The translations under genes and the position numbers were made by a program. Positions 34,775 to 40,920 of a DNA stretch of 40,929 nucleotides are shown one piece after another. The DNA is taken from assembly GCF_023017105.1 (NCBI RefSeq), contig NZ_JALKEV010000024.1, positions 1 through 40,929 on the forward strand, in the 5' to 3' direction. Every line of letters starts with the position of its first letter. Within the stretch, counting starts at the first letter, position 1. This DNA is from Halalkalibacter sp. APA_J-10(15). Its GTDB lineage: Bacteria > Bacillota > Bacilli > Bacillales > Bacillaceae_D. A model generated the notes under the pieces. The model made no database searches and had not been told where the DNA came from. It worked only from the letters and a program-made list of their open reading frames with translations.

Positions 34775-35335
34775 TCATTCTTTTAATTGGTACACTTTTT
34801 TAGCTTTATTAATTTGTTCTCGTTGTTTTGCGCTTCCTTTTCCCGTTGGCAATTCCATCGTTCGTATATTTACTACTTCTTTAAAACGTGTGTCTCCTTT
34901 TAAGCCATCAAGTAACGCTAAAAACTTACGCCAATCCAATTTCCCTTGTTCCTCGATTAAATCAATCCCATAGTCCTGCATAAACGAAGCATAAATAAAT
35001 TCAGCATCTTGTTTAATGGAATAAGGCTGCTTTCCTTCGTTTCCTGCTATTGGCATAGGGTTCCCTTGAATATCTACAGCTGGCTGTGTCGATTTTTCGC
35101 TTGCAATTAATCCATAATGAATTTTTTGTAAAATACTCCACTTCGTTTGAATGTCGTATTTAAGCTCACACCCTATTAGCATTCTTAAAGCCGCTTCAAC
35201 CTGTAGTACATCATGAATGTCATCATCATTTAGCAAATCATAATAACGTAATATATTATCAAAAGACATGTCCACTTGATAAATAGTACCGTCTATCTCA
35301 ATCTTAGTTTCCAATGGATAAAAAAGGGTAAACAC
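34775..35335 (-). CDS. Gp15-family phage tail protein (tail assembly chaperone)
   Basis: This 186-residue protein belongs, by its sequence pattern, to the Gp15 family named after Listeria phage A118 (SIKQDAEFIYASFMQDYGIDLIEEQGKLDWRKF split in two helices, LLDGLKGDTRFKEVVNIR). It starts at a GTG with AGGTGA upstream. Gp15 genes stand directly before the tape measure gene in siphoviruses, a position typical of tail assembly chaperones. It is separate from the upstream chaperone-like gene, with a TAG in its own frame just before the start. Confidence 0.85.
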   Translation of the reverse strand: MFTLFYPLETKIEIDGTIYQVDMSFDNILRYYDLLNDDDIHDVLQVEAALRMLIGCELKYDIQTKWSILQKIHYGLIASEKSTQPAVDIQGNPMPIAGNEGKQPYSIKQDAEFIYASFMQDYGIDLIEEQGKLDWRKFLALLDGLKGDTRFKEVVNIRTMELPTGKGSAKQREQINKAKKVYQLKE

Positions 35336-35345
35336 AATCTATCAC

Positions 35346-35726
35346 CTATGATTTTTTCATATATTTTTTGAGCTTTGCCTTTTGGGATTGATCGACTCCA
35401 AAATGAGATAATTCTTCTGTTAACGAATTGGCCAAATCCATAAAATACTTAGATAATAAATGGATAGATGCTGTTTGTTCATATAGCTTGTCAAAAGCTC
35501 CATCACCTAGGATAATGTCATAGCTTTTCTTGAGAACTTCTTTCGTTTGTTCAAAATCTGCTTCATAATTACTGTCCTTTGCCTTCATAGCTTCTATTTC
35601 ATCTAATAAATTTTTGTGAGCATCTCGTAATCTTAACGAAGATTCATCAGATGCATCCACCGTAAATTCTAACTTTCCAATGACAACAGGGATCTCTGTT
35701 TTCTGTGTCTCAATTTTAATAGCCAT
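35346..35726 (-). CDS. Small tail protein, chaperone-like (DUF6673-type)
   Basis: I choose the ATG at 35726 (MAIKIETQKTEIP) because GAGGAGTG is well spaced before it; an open extension to 35741 lacks a ribosome binding site. The 126-residue acidic protein has an N-terminal strand pair (IPVVIGKLEFTVDASD) and a long helical remainder ending in KAKLKKYMKKS. Its place between major tail protein and Gp15 is that of the first tail assembly chaperone (gpG-like). The DUF name is recalled, not checked. Confidence 0.65.
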   Translation of the reverse strand: MAIKIETQKTEIPVVIGKLEFTVDASDESSLRLRDAHKNLLDEIEAMKAKDSNYEADFEQTKEVLKKSYDIILGDGAFDKLYEQTASIHLLSKYFMDLANSLTEELSHFGVDQSQKAKLKKYMKKS

Positions 35727-35774
35727 CCTATCACTCCTCACTTGATATAGGAAGGGGGATTCCCCTCCCTTTAC

Positions 35775-35826
35775 TTATTCCTCTTCTTCCTCTAATCCCC
35801 CATCATGCTCTGGAGGTTCATCAGGG
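35775..35826 (-). other. Putative programmed +1 frameshift site and extension of the major tail protein
   Basis: The major tail gene ends ACG-CCC-TGA-TGA (CCC at 35824-35826). Skipping the T after CCC opens a frame of 15 codons, DEPPEHDGGLEEEEE, ending at TAA (35775-35777). CCC-TGA is the shifty stop described for the capsid and tail genes of Listeria phage PSA. A GC-rich hairpin (GGGAGGGG with CCCCCTTCC, about 35748-35770) follows and could stimulate shifting. The extended protein would carry an acidic C-terminal tail on a fraction of subunits. Frameshifting itself is inferred. Confidence 0.6.
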
Positions 35827-36258
35827 CGTAGCTGTAATGGTTGGCTTACGGTCAAATCCAATCGTGCAGCTAAAGGTAGCAAACTCGGTCGCTTCTCCAC
35901 CACTTGTAATCGGTACGGTCACCGTAGCTGGACCTTCAATTTCCGTCCCATCTGAATCGACTTTCTTAAACATAATTTTCCGGCCTTCTCCTACTTCACG
36001 CTTAATACTATTAATAAACGCCATTGCCGGATCACCCTTGTCATACATCCCTTCAAATGAGTACTGTTCAAGGCGAGCTGTTACATCCGTTGTTGGATTT
36101 CCATCCCCATCATAATAGCCTGTAGCCTCACTCGTTTCATCTGTATCGTCCGTAACAGATGAAATCCACTTTGCCAGCTGCATGTATTCTGGCTCTTCAC
36201 CATTTGATGGCATAGAAGCCACAAAATATCCTGTTAATGCGTTCTTTTGTCTAGTCAT
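35821..36258 (-). CDS. Major tail (tube) protein
   Basis: This 145-residue protein starts MTRQKNALTGYFVASMPSNG and has a strand-rich pattern with an acidic N-terminal half (WISSVTDDTDETSEATGYYDG) and the ending EFATFSCTIGFDRKPTITATP, typical of TP901-1/Listeria-type tail tube proteins. An AGAGGAGTG ribosome binding site precedes the ATG, which overlaps the previous gene by 8 bp. Its place, before the chaperone genes and after the tail-completion gene, agrees. The terminal CCC-TGA allows a +1 frameshifted longer form. Confidence 0.8.
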   Translation of the reverse strand: MTRQKNALTGYFVASMPSNGEEPEYMQLAKWISSVTDDTDETSEATGYYDGDGNPTTDVTARLEQYSFEGMYDKGDPAMAFINSIKREVGEGRKIMFKKVDSDGTEIEGPATVTVPITSGGEATEFATFSCTIGFDRKPTITATP

Positions 36259-36643
36259 TATTTACCACTCCTCTAATGTATAAATCGGCACTGAATTGTG
36301 CCCCAAAAATATAATATTCATCTGCTTGTACAATCTTCTTAGGATCTTCTGTTATTGTTATCTTCTTAAAATCATACGAATCGCTATTTGAAGCACCTTC
36401 TGTTTTCAGCAAATCATTTACTATTTGTAGTAACGTTCGATATGCTTCAAACTGTACATCATGTCTTACTAACACTTGAAATAGGAAGGCTTGCTCTTTT
36501 GCCCCATCATAATAATGACGATACTCATTCGTAGTCATTCCCATGACTGCAATGCTATTTTCTTCGAGAAGAATAGGTGATACGACAGGTACATCATAGC
36601 TCTGTTCATTTAATACATCTAAGACCAGTTGCTCTACATTCAT
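36251..36643 (-). CDS. Tail completion/terminator-like protein
   Basis: I choose the ATG at 36643 (MNVEQLVLDVLNEQSYDVPV), one base after the scaffold-like gene stop; an upstream open extension overlaps that gene and has no ribosome binding site. The 130-residue protein resembles small siphovirus tail-terminator or minor proteins in size, in the alpha/beta pattern (FLFQVLVRHDVQFEAYRTL) and in position immediately before the major tail gene. In a headless particle it would cap the proximal tube end. The family assignment is tentative. Confidence 0.6.
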   Translation of the reverse strand: MNVEQLVLDVLNEQSYDVPVVSPILLEENSIAVMGMTTNEYRHYYDGAKEQAFLFQVLVRHDVQFEAYRTLLQIVNDLLKTEGASNSDSYDFKKITITEDPKKIVQADEYYIFGAQFSADLYIRGVVNND

Positions 36644-36644
36644 C

Positions 36645-37181
36645 TTAAGCACCTTCTTCCCTACGTTGGGTAACATGGCTTTCTTTAACCGCCTCTTCTA
36701 CTGCTCGATTAAACGCTATTTGAAATTGATCGATATGTCTCTCTATCTTTTTGACATTCTGATCTAACAAAAAGTCTACAAATGTAATCGGCAGCTTTCT
36801 TTCGTTTAGTAGATAGATTGTTTTAAGCTTTAGTTCAGTTTGATTTAAAACCTTTTCTAAAGCAGCCATGTCCTTTTCAGCTTTTTCACGTATCGCTTTC
36901 TCTCTAGCTTCCACAGAAACTTGGGCAGCTTGTATAGCCTCTGATCTTTCTTTATAAAGCTTTTGCTTATATTCCTCTTCCCATTTTGCTTTAGCCGTTT
37001 GTAGAGCCATCGTTACGCGTTTATCTCCTTCAGACTGGAGTGCCTTGCGATATTCTTCAATCGTCTTTGGAAGTGTACATTGCCACTTCTCTCTCTTTCT
37101 ACTTACATTAGCATCGCTATCAGTTGCGAAGCGCTGAAGATGCATGATCATAGGATGCTGATTCTTAAACGAAACATTCAT
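36645..37181 (-). CDS. DUF4355/scaffold-like coiled-coil phage protein
   Basis: I choose the ATG at 37181 (MNVSFKNQHPMIMHLQRFA) because AAGGAGG lies eight bases upstream; the frame is open to 37238. The 178-residue protein has a long charged coiled coil (about 55-135) and an ending LPITFVDFLLDQNVKKIERHIDQFQIAFNRAVEEAV, split here by strand breaks, that resembles DUF4355/Gp46-type capsid scaffold proteins. No capsid gene follows, so if the assignment is right the protein is either a relic or has been recruited to tail assembly. Confidence 0.6.
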   Translation of the reverse strand: MNVSFKNQHPMIMHLQRFATDSDANVSRKREKWQCTLPKTIEEYRKALQSEGDKRVTMALQTAKAKWEEEYKQKLYKERSEAIQAAQVSVEAREKAIREKAEKDMAALEKVLNQTELKLKTIYLLNERKLPITFVDFLLDQNVKKIERHIDQFQIAFNRAVEEAVKESHVTQRREEGA

Positions 37182-37325
37182 GCTCAGTTCCTCCTTTTTG
37201 CCCCTAGAAGTAACACCGCCTACTAGTTGCAAGTTCATTTTGTTTTTTTATGAAAACTTAACTTACTATCATCTTAATCGTTTTTTCACGTTATGCTCTG
37301 CCTTCATTCTGCCAAATGTCTGCCA
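37182..37325 (-). other. Head-module gap between the ArpU-like gene and the tail module
   Basis: Only 144 bp lie where terminase, portal and head genes normally occur. A 12-codon ORF, MMADIWQNEGRA (37291-37329), starts with ATGA overlapping the ArpU stop, as a coupled gene would, then hits TAA. It may be the truncated start of a lost gene. No promoter was identified with confidence. Confidence 0.5.
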
Positions 37326-37739
37326 TCATAGCTGTAAGATAAATGCTAGCTTATGAATAGCTTTGCTTTTTATGCGATAATACTGCCTCTCACTTAAGCT
37401 CAGCTCATTATATACTTGATAATCAAAGGTATCTCCTTCTGTTAAATACCTTTGAATAATAATGGCTCTTTCTTGCTCTGATAGTTTATTAATTGCTTTT
37501 CTCAACTGCTCAATATATTCACCATATTGCTTTTTCTTTTCAATATTTTCTATTGCTGCATGCTCTGTGCTCGAATAGAATTCATTTGTCTTAGTTGGTG
37601 GAATTAAAGAGAAGGATTGTGTTACTTTTGGCATCACGTCTTCATCCAACAATAAGACGTATAATTGATACCTTTCTAGCGCCGATTCCACGGCCTCCTT
37701 TACATTGTTTCGATTTTCTTGTGTTAATGGCTTTGTCAT
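37326..37739 (-). CDS. ArpU-like/sigma-70 region 4-like late gene regulator
   Basis: This 137-residue protein has a C-terminal helix-turn-helix with LRKAINKLSEQERAIIIQRYL and LSLSERQYYRIKSKAIHKLA, the pattern of the ArpU family and of Xpf-like positive regulators of phage late operons. It lies just upstream of the tail genes on the same strand. I infer that it activates the tail and lysis transcript once the repressor is removed. Confidence 0.78.
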   Translation of the reverse strand: MTKPLTQENRNNVKEAVESALERYQLYVLLLDEDVMPKVTQSFSLIPPTKTNEFYSSTEHAAIENIEKKKQYGEYIEQLRKAINKLSEQERAIIIQRYLTEGDTFDYQVYNELSLSERQYYRIKSKAIHKLAFILQL

Positions 37740-37812
37740 ATTGCTACAACTCCTTTATTTTTTATTTCAAATATTTTAAATAAGAGAGGTTGTCCCTTTT
37801 TGAATAACCAAA

Positions 37813-37897
37813 GCAATGAATGGAGTCGCTACATCTTTTAATAGTTTTTGTGATAAGTGCTTTTCTCTCCACAAGGTGTAGCGATCGGAGCCATTGC
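37813..37897. repeat. Imperfect long inverted repeat upstream of the ArpU-like gene
   Basis: GCAATG...TGGAGTCGCTACA (37813-37833) pairs with TGTAGCG...CCATTGC (37877-37897). The perfect parts are CGCTACA/TGTAGCG and GCAATG/CATTGC. Nine or more T residues follow on the plus strand (from about 37901). It lies in a 230-bp gap between the XtrA terminator and the ArpU-like gene and may be a regulator target, leader hairpin or plus-strand terminator. Confidence 0.5.
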
Positions 37898-37964
37898 CAT
37901 TTTTTTTTGCTTTTTTGAACAGACTATATAAGAAAAATTTCCCAGCAGCGTTTTCTTTTTATCA

Positions 37965-38014
37965 TCTAAAAAAAGACACTAACGGATATGGTTACACCAT
38001 CATCCATTAGTGTC
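37965..38014 (-). terminator. Terminator after the XtrA-like gene
   Basis: GACACTAA (37975-37982) and TTAGTGTC (38007-38014), with further inner pairs (GGAT, ATGGT with ACCAT), form a strong hairpin followed on the minus strand by seven T residues. Confidence 0.88.
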
Positions 38015-38050
38015 CTCCAGCTGACTGGTAGAACGGTTATTCCGTAATCC

Positions 38051-38251
38051 TTAAAAATCCTCTCCTTCATCAAATTTAACTCGTTTCACTTTATTCTGAT
38101 GCGTAACAATACTCGTTACACCAAAGGCAGGTAGCTCCGTAGTTTTCACACGTCCATCTGAAACCATTACAACAAAAGGCATATCACAATTTCCCATTTC
38201 AATTTCTATCTTTCCAGATGTGGGATTTGTATTTATATTTTTAAGTCGCAT
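38051..38251 (-). CDS. XtrA/YqaO-family phage protein
   Basis: I choose the ATG at 38251 (MRLKNINTNPTSGKIEIEM) with AAAGGAG upstream; the frame is open to 38287. The 66-residue protein has the pattern FVVMVSDGRVKTTELPAFG and THQNKVKRVKFDEGEDF found in the XtrA/YqaO family of PBSX and skin. The function is unknown. It is the first minus-strand gene from the divergent control region, ended by its own terminator. Confidence 0.75.
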   Translation of the reverse strand: MRLKNINTNPTSGKIEIEMGNCDMPFVVMVSDGRVKTTELPAFGVTSIVTHQNKVKRVKFDEGEDF

Positions 38252-38290
38252 CCTCTTCTCCTTTCTTGAAACTATTATACTACTCATATT

Positions 38291-38392
38291 GCGTTGTTAA
38301 TGACATAATACAACTCATATCGCACAGATGTCAATGCGTTATGTGAATTAAATCAATAATTCTTTTCATTATGCGAAGTTAACGATATAATA
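38291..38392. promoter_or_regulatory. Divergent control region between the XRE repressor and XtrA-like genes
   Basis: Two 20-bp direct repeats share GCGnnGTTAAnGAnATAATA (38291-38310 and 38373-38392). The second contains TATAAT (38386-38391), the likely -10 of the XRE gene, with TTTTCA 17 bp upstream. On the minus strand TTGACA (38329-38334) and TATTAT (38305-38310), 18 bp apart, form a promoter for the XtrA-like gene, and its -10 lies in the first repeat. The repeats are therefore good repressor operators covering both promoters. Confidence 0.72.
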
Positions 38393-38414
38393 TAAAGAGA
38401 GAGGCGGTGATCAA

Positions 38415-38768
38415 ATGGATAAAAAAGAATTCGGAAAAAGATTACGTCATTTAAGAAAAACCCAAACTTCATACACCGTTAAGGAATTCGGCTCAACATT
38501 CAACCTAGCCGAATCTACTATTTCAGGATATGAAAACGGCGCAAGAATGCCGGATGCCAGTATGATTAATAAATTTGCTGATTTCTTTGAAGTTGATACC
38601 GACTACCTTCTCTGCCGCTCAAATCAGCCTCGAAGTAAAATCAATATTGCCTATGATGGTGGTGTGGTCGATGTTGAAGATGAGGAAGAGAGAGACTATT
38701 TAATGCGACAACGTGAGGAATTTCGCAAGCTTAAAAAAAGAATGCAACAAAGAATGCATGAGTCATAA
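38415..38768 (+). CDS. XRE-family (Xre/CI-like) repressor
   Basis: This 117-residue protein has an N-terminal helix-turn-helix (about 7-62; FGKRLRHLRKTQ, FGSTFNLAESTISGYENGAR) and a charged C-terminal tail rich in E and R. It is transcribed away from the tail genes with AGGCGGTGA before the ATG. As the Xre analogue of PBSX it should keep the tail/lysis genes silent by binding the repeats at 38291-38392. Confidence 0.88.
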   Translation: MDKKEFGKRLRHLRKTQTSYTVKEFGSTFNLAESTISGYENGARMPDASMINKFADFFEVDTDYLLCRSNQPRSKINIAYDGGVVDVEDEEERDYLMRQREEFRKLKKRMQQRMHES

Positions 38769-38851
38769 AAATAAATATGATTTTTGACTGTTTTTGTCGA
38801 ATGTATAGAACAAATGGTTGCTTTACGTTTAAAATAGTAAATGTGACTAAC

Positions 38852-38877
38852 TTGAAGTCCTTCATTAGGGCTTTTCT
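38852..38877 (+). terminator. Terminator after the XRE gene
   Basis: AAGTCCT (38855-38861) and AGGGCTT (38867-38873) form a 7-bp stem with one G-T pair and a 5-base loop, followed by TTTCTTC. It would partly separate xre from the ImmA-like gene. Confidence 0.55.
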
Positions 38878-38923
38878 TCACAAGAAAAAACGAACATACA
38901 TTCCTATACAAGGGTGAATACAT

Positions 38924-39538
38924 ATGAAATATGCTACTTTGAAGGAAATCCAAGTGACGAATATGATGAAAGAGAAAAACATTAATACGATAGAGGAATT
39001 ATCGTTAGAAAACGTAAGTGAAGTATTTAAAGTTGACATACTCTACCATGAAAGAAAGAGCAATTGTTTGTATGATGAAGATTACGCAGTCATTTACCTT
39101 GATAGCAGACTGCCTTATTATGAACAGCGATTGATGTTTTTTCATGAACTGGCTCATGTTATTTCCCATGAGGGTTCACAAAACAAGCTAGAGAAAGAAT
39201 TTATTGACTTACAGGAAGCGCAAGCAAACCGGCTCGCTCTTTATTTATCAATGCCTAGATATTTATTTGAACCTTTGGCAATGAAATATCAATCCGTCGA
39301 AAAATTACACGATCTATTTGAATTACCTCAAAATGCGATTATCGAGCGAATGGCTTCTATAAAGAGAGAACAGGAAAGAACCGAGTTCCATTTGAAACTG
39401 CAAACGATTGAAAATCAAAGAACACGAAGGTCCCTCCAACCTGGGCAAATATACAGTTCAACGAAGAGCATTCTCCATCAATTGAAAGACCAAGTCGGAG
39501 AGGAGAAGTTAAGCTATGACGTTAAGCGTTTATTATAA
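38924..39538 (+). CDS. ImmA/IrrE-family metallopeptidase
   Basis: This 204-residue protein has the zinc protease motif HELAH (74-78, in FFHELAHVISH) and a downstream EAQANRLALYL helix supplying the third ligand. In ICEBs1 and related elements ImmA cleaves the paired XRE repressor to induce the element. Its position next to the XRE gene supports that role. An AGGGTGA ribosome binding site precedes the ATG. Confidence 0.9.
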   Translation: MKYATLKEIQVTNMMKEKNINTIEELSLENVSEVFKVDILYHERKSNCLYDEDYAVIYLDSRLPYYEQRLMFFHELAHVISHEGSQNKLEKEFIDLQEAQANRLALYLSMPRYLFEPLAMKYQSVEKLHDLFELPQNAIIERMASIKREQERTEFHLKLQTIENQRTRRSLQPGQIYSSTKSILHQLKDQVGEEKLSYDVKRLL

Positions 39539-39866
39539 TGAAATAGACGGACATTTATATCCACAGTGGCTTTTACTTAATGCGACTATGAAAAAAGAAT
39601 TTGTGAGTTATTCCATTAACCCACCTTTTGAACGACTTCACTCAGAGGACTTCCATGATTTCATGTCTATTTTATCTGTTTCACAAGGCGCACTATTGCG
39701 TGATCCCGTTGATCGCACCCGTTTTTCCATACACATTCCTACCGTCGTTAACGATGCGATCAACAGTGGAAGTAACATCAACTCTATATACAATGCCAGT
39801 CATTTCTTAATACAAATTGAAGAGCTTGAAGAGTTTCTTCAGATGAATGTACGTGAGCAGCTGTAA
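39516..39866 (+). CDS. Small protein coupled to the ImmA-like gene, function unknown
   Basis: I do not recognise this 116-residue protein. It starts with MTLSVYYNEIDGHLYPQW and overlaps the ImmA-like gene by 23 bp, with GGAGAGGAG upstream of the ATG, so it is translated and coupled. It has no membrane helix. It could modulate the peptidase or repressor. Confidence 0.6.
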   Translation: MTLSVYYNEIDGHLYPQWLLLNATMKKEFVSYSINPPFERLHSEDFHDFMSILSVSQGALLRDPVDRTRFSIHIPTVVNDAINSGSNINSIYNASHFLIQIEELEEFLQMNVREQL

Positions 39867-39903
39867 TGAAGTGGTGAGGATGCAAAAGGAAAGGATGTAG
39901 ATA

Positions 39904-40350
39904 ATGATAAATTTCAAATGGTATACTAGACTAATGTTCAAACTTTTCCCCGCATTTTTATCACCTCTTATATTCATGATTGTTGCGTCTATTGTTGACT
40001 ATGTTGTAACATTTTTTAGAGGGGAGCCATTAAGTTTCGATTTTTTCTTCTCTGAATTCGTTATTATTATTTATATGTTTACTCTCCCTATTTATTTGCT
40101 ACTTGGCATTCCATTTTCAATGCTTATGGACAAACTTAACCCAAATTGGAAAATTATTTACTATGCTATAGCAGGGGTAATTGCAGGAGTTATAATAAAT
40201 ATACTTTCAAATCAGAGCATACCTAATTTACAGTTTGATATTCAAACGGTATACCCTTTTATGATTGCGGGTATAGCTTTTTACATAGCCGATATCATTA
40301 TAAAAAATATCGTCCAGCGCCTCATTGACGGCAAGTTTTCGTTGAATTAG
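39904..40350 (+). CDS. Small multi-pass membrane protein, function unknown
   Basis: This 148-residue protein starts after an AAAGGATG ribosome binding site. It has about four hydrophobic helices (about 12-32, 47-72, 83-103 and 113-135) and a short basic C-terminus. No family was recognised. It is the last gene of the plus-strand control transcript before a terminator, so it may be an immunity or superinfection-exclusion protein, but nothing in the sequence proves this. Confidence 0.6.
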   Translation: MINFKWYTRLMFKLFPAFLSPLIFMIVASIVDYVVTFFRGEPLSFDFFFSEFVIIIYMFTLPIYLLLGIPFSMLMDKLNPNWKIIYYAIAGVIAGVIINILSNQSIPNLQFDIQTVYPFMIAGIAFYIADIIIKNIVQRLIDGKFSLN

Positions 40351-40362
40351 AACATTAAATTG

Positions 40363-40393
40363 AAGCCCCCACAAGCATGAGGGCTCTTTTTTT
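40363..40393 (+). terminator. Terminator after the membrane protein gene
   Basis: AGCCCCC and GAGGGCT form a stem with one mismatch around ACAAGCAT, followed by CTTTTTTTT. It ends the plus-strand transcript and abuts the decayed peptidoglycan-binding remnant. Confidence 0.8.
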
Positions 40394-40529
40394 ATCCAAA
40401 CATCTGCGACTACGTTTGCGGTCCTACAAGCCCATTCAACTTGATACCTTGAGCACGTTGAAAGTCTCGTATAGCTTTTTCGGGACCCGGTAACCCATCA
40501 ACCGCAATTTGGAAGCCATAATTGACTGC
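40392..40529 (-). pseudogene. Decayed peptidoglycan-binding (PG_binding_1) domain
   Basis: The minus strand reads VNYGFQIAVDGLPGPEKAI, then RDFQRAQGIKLNGLVGPQT, then a TAG stop (40410-40412), then SQMFG and TAA. In intact domains the TAG position is a Trp codon (PQTW), so a TGG to TAG change is the simplest explanation. A second stop (TAA, 40530-40532) closes the frame upstream, and no catalytic domain precedes it. It differs clearly from the domain of the cluster's own amidase, so it is the tail of another, lost lysin or cell-wall hydrolase. Confidence 0.7.
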
Positions 40530-40581
40530 TTAAAGACGATTTACCAAATTGAAATGTCGGCACGAGCGGAATTCCAAACAA

Positions 40582-40613
40582 ATTAAAAACGCCTTTCAGT
40601 CACTGAAAGGCGT
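40582..40613 (-). terminator. Terminator of the rRNA operon
   Basis: ACGCCTTTCAG (40589-40599) and CTGAAAGGCGT (40603-40613) form an 11-bp perfect stem with a 3-base loop. GTTTTTAATTTG follows on the minus strand, about 20 bp past tRNA-Thr. Confidence 0.88.
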
Positions 40614-40632
40614 GTCATATATAGGATTCATC

Positions 40633-40708
40633 TGGAGCTTCCAAGCGGACTTGAACCGCTGACCCCTACCTTACCATGGTAGTGCTCTACCGGCTGAGCT
40701 ATGGAAGC
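40633..40708 (-). tRNA. tRNA-Thr (GGT)
   Basis: A 76-base cloverleaf with acceptor GCTTCC/GGAAGC, anticodon GGT in the loop ATGGTAA, and an encoded CCA end. It is the last gene of the rRNA operon. Confidence 0.94.
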
Positions 40709-40716
40709 ACAAAAAA

Positions 40717-40791
40717 TGGCTCCACAGGTAGGATTCGAACCTACGACCGATCGGTTAACAGCCGATAGCTCTACCACTGAGCTACTGTGGA
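40717..40791 (-). tRNA. tRNA-Asn (GTT)
   Basis: A 75-base cloverleaf with acceptor TCCACAG, anticodon GTT in the loop CTGTTAA, and an encoded CCA end. It follows the 5S rRNA by 11 bp. Confidence 0.95.
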
Positions 40792-40802
40792 ACGATAAAA
40801 AA

Positions 40803-40920
40803 GCCCGGCAACGTCCTACTCTCACAGGGGGAAGCCCCCAACTACCATCGGCGCAGAAGAGCTTAACGACCGTGTTCGGCATGGGAACGGGTGTGACCTC
40901 TTCGCTATCGCCACCGGACT
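40803..40920 (-). rRNA. 5S ribosomal RNA
   Basis: The minus strand has the complete Bacillus-type 5S sequence, including GTGGCGATAGCGAAGAGG, CACACCCGTTCCCATGCC, GAACACGG and GTGAGAGTAGGACG. The 5' and 3' ends GTCCGG and CCGGGC pair. The 23S gene should lie beyond the window's right edge. Confidence 0.95.

Noticed and set aside
35335-35360. Possible -1 slippery A run (ATG-AAA-AAA-TCA) fusing the chaperone-like gene to Gp15, as in lambda G/GT
   Set aside because: The Gp15 frame is reached only by +1 (or -2), and it has an in-frame TAG directly before the GTG start, so a fusion product is not supported.
40628-40882. An 84-codon open frame on the minus strand across the tRNA and 5S genes
   Set aside because: It runs through tRNA-Thr, tRNA-Asn and 5S rRNA, which are certain; it has no ribosome binding site and is a chance frame in structural RNA.
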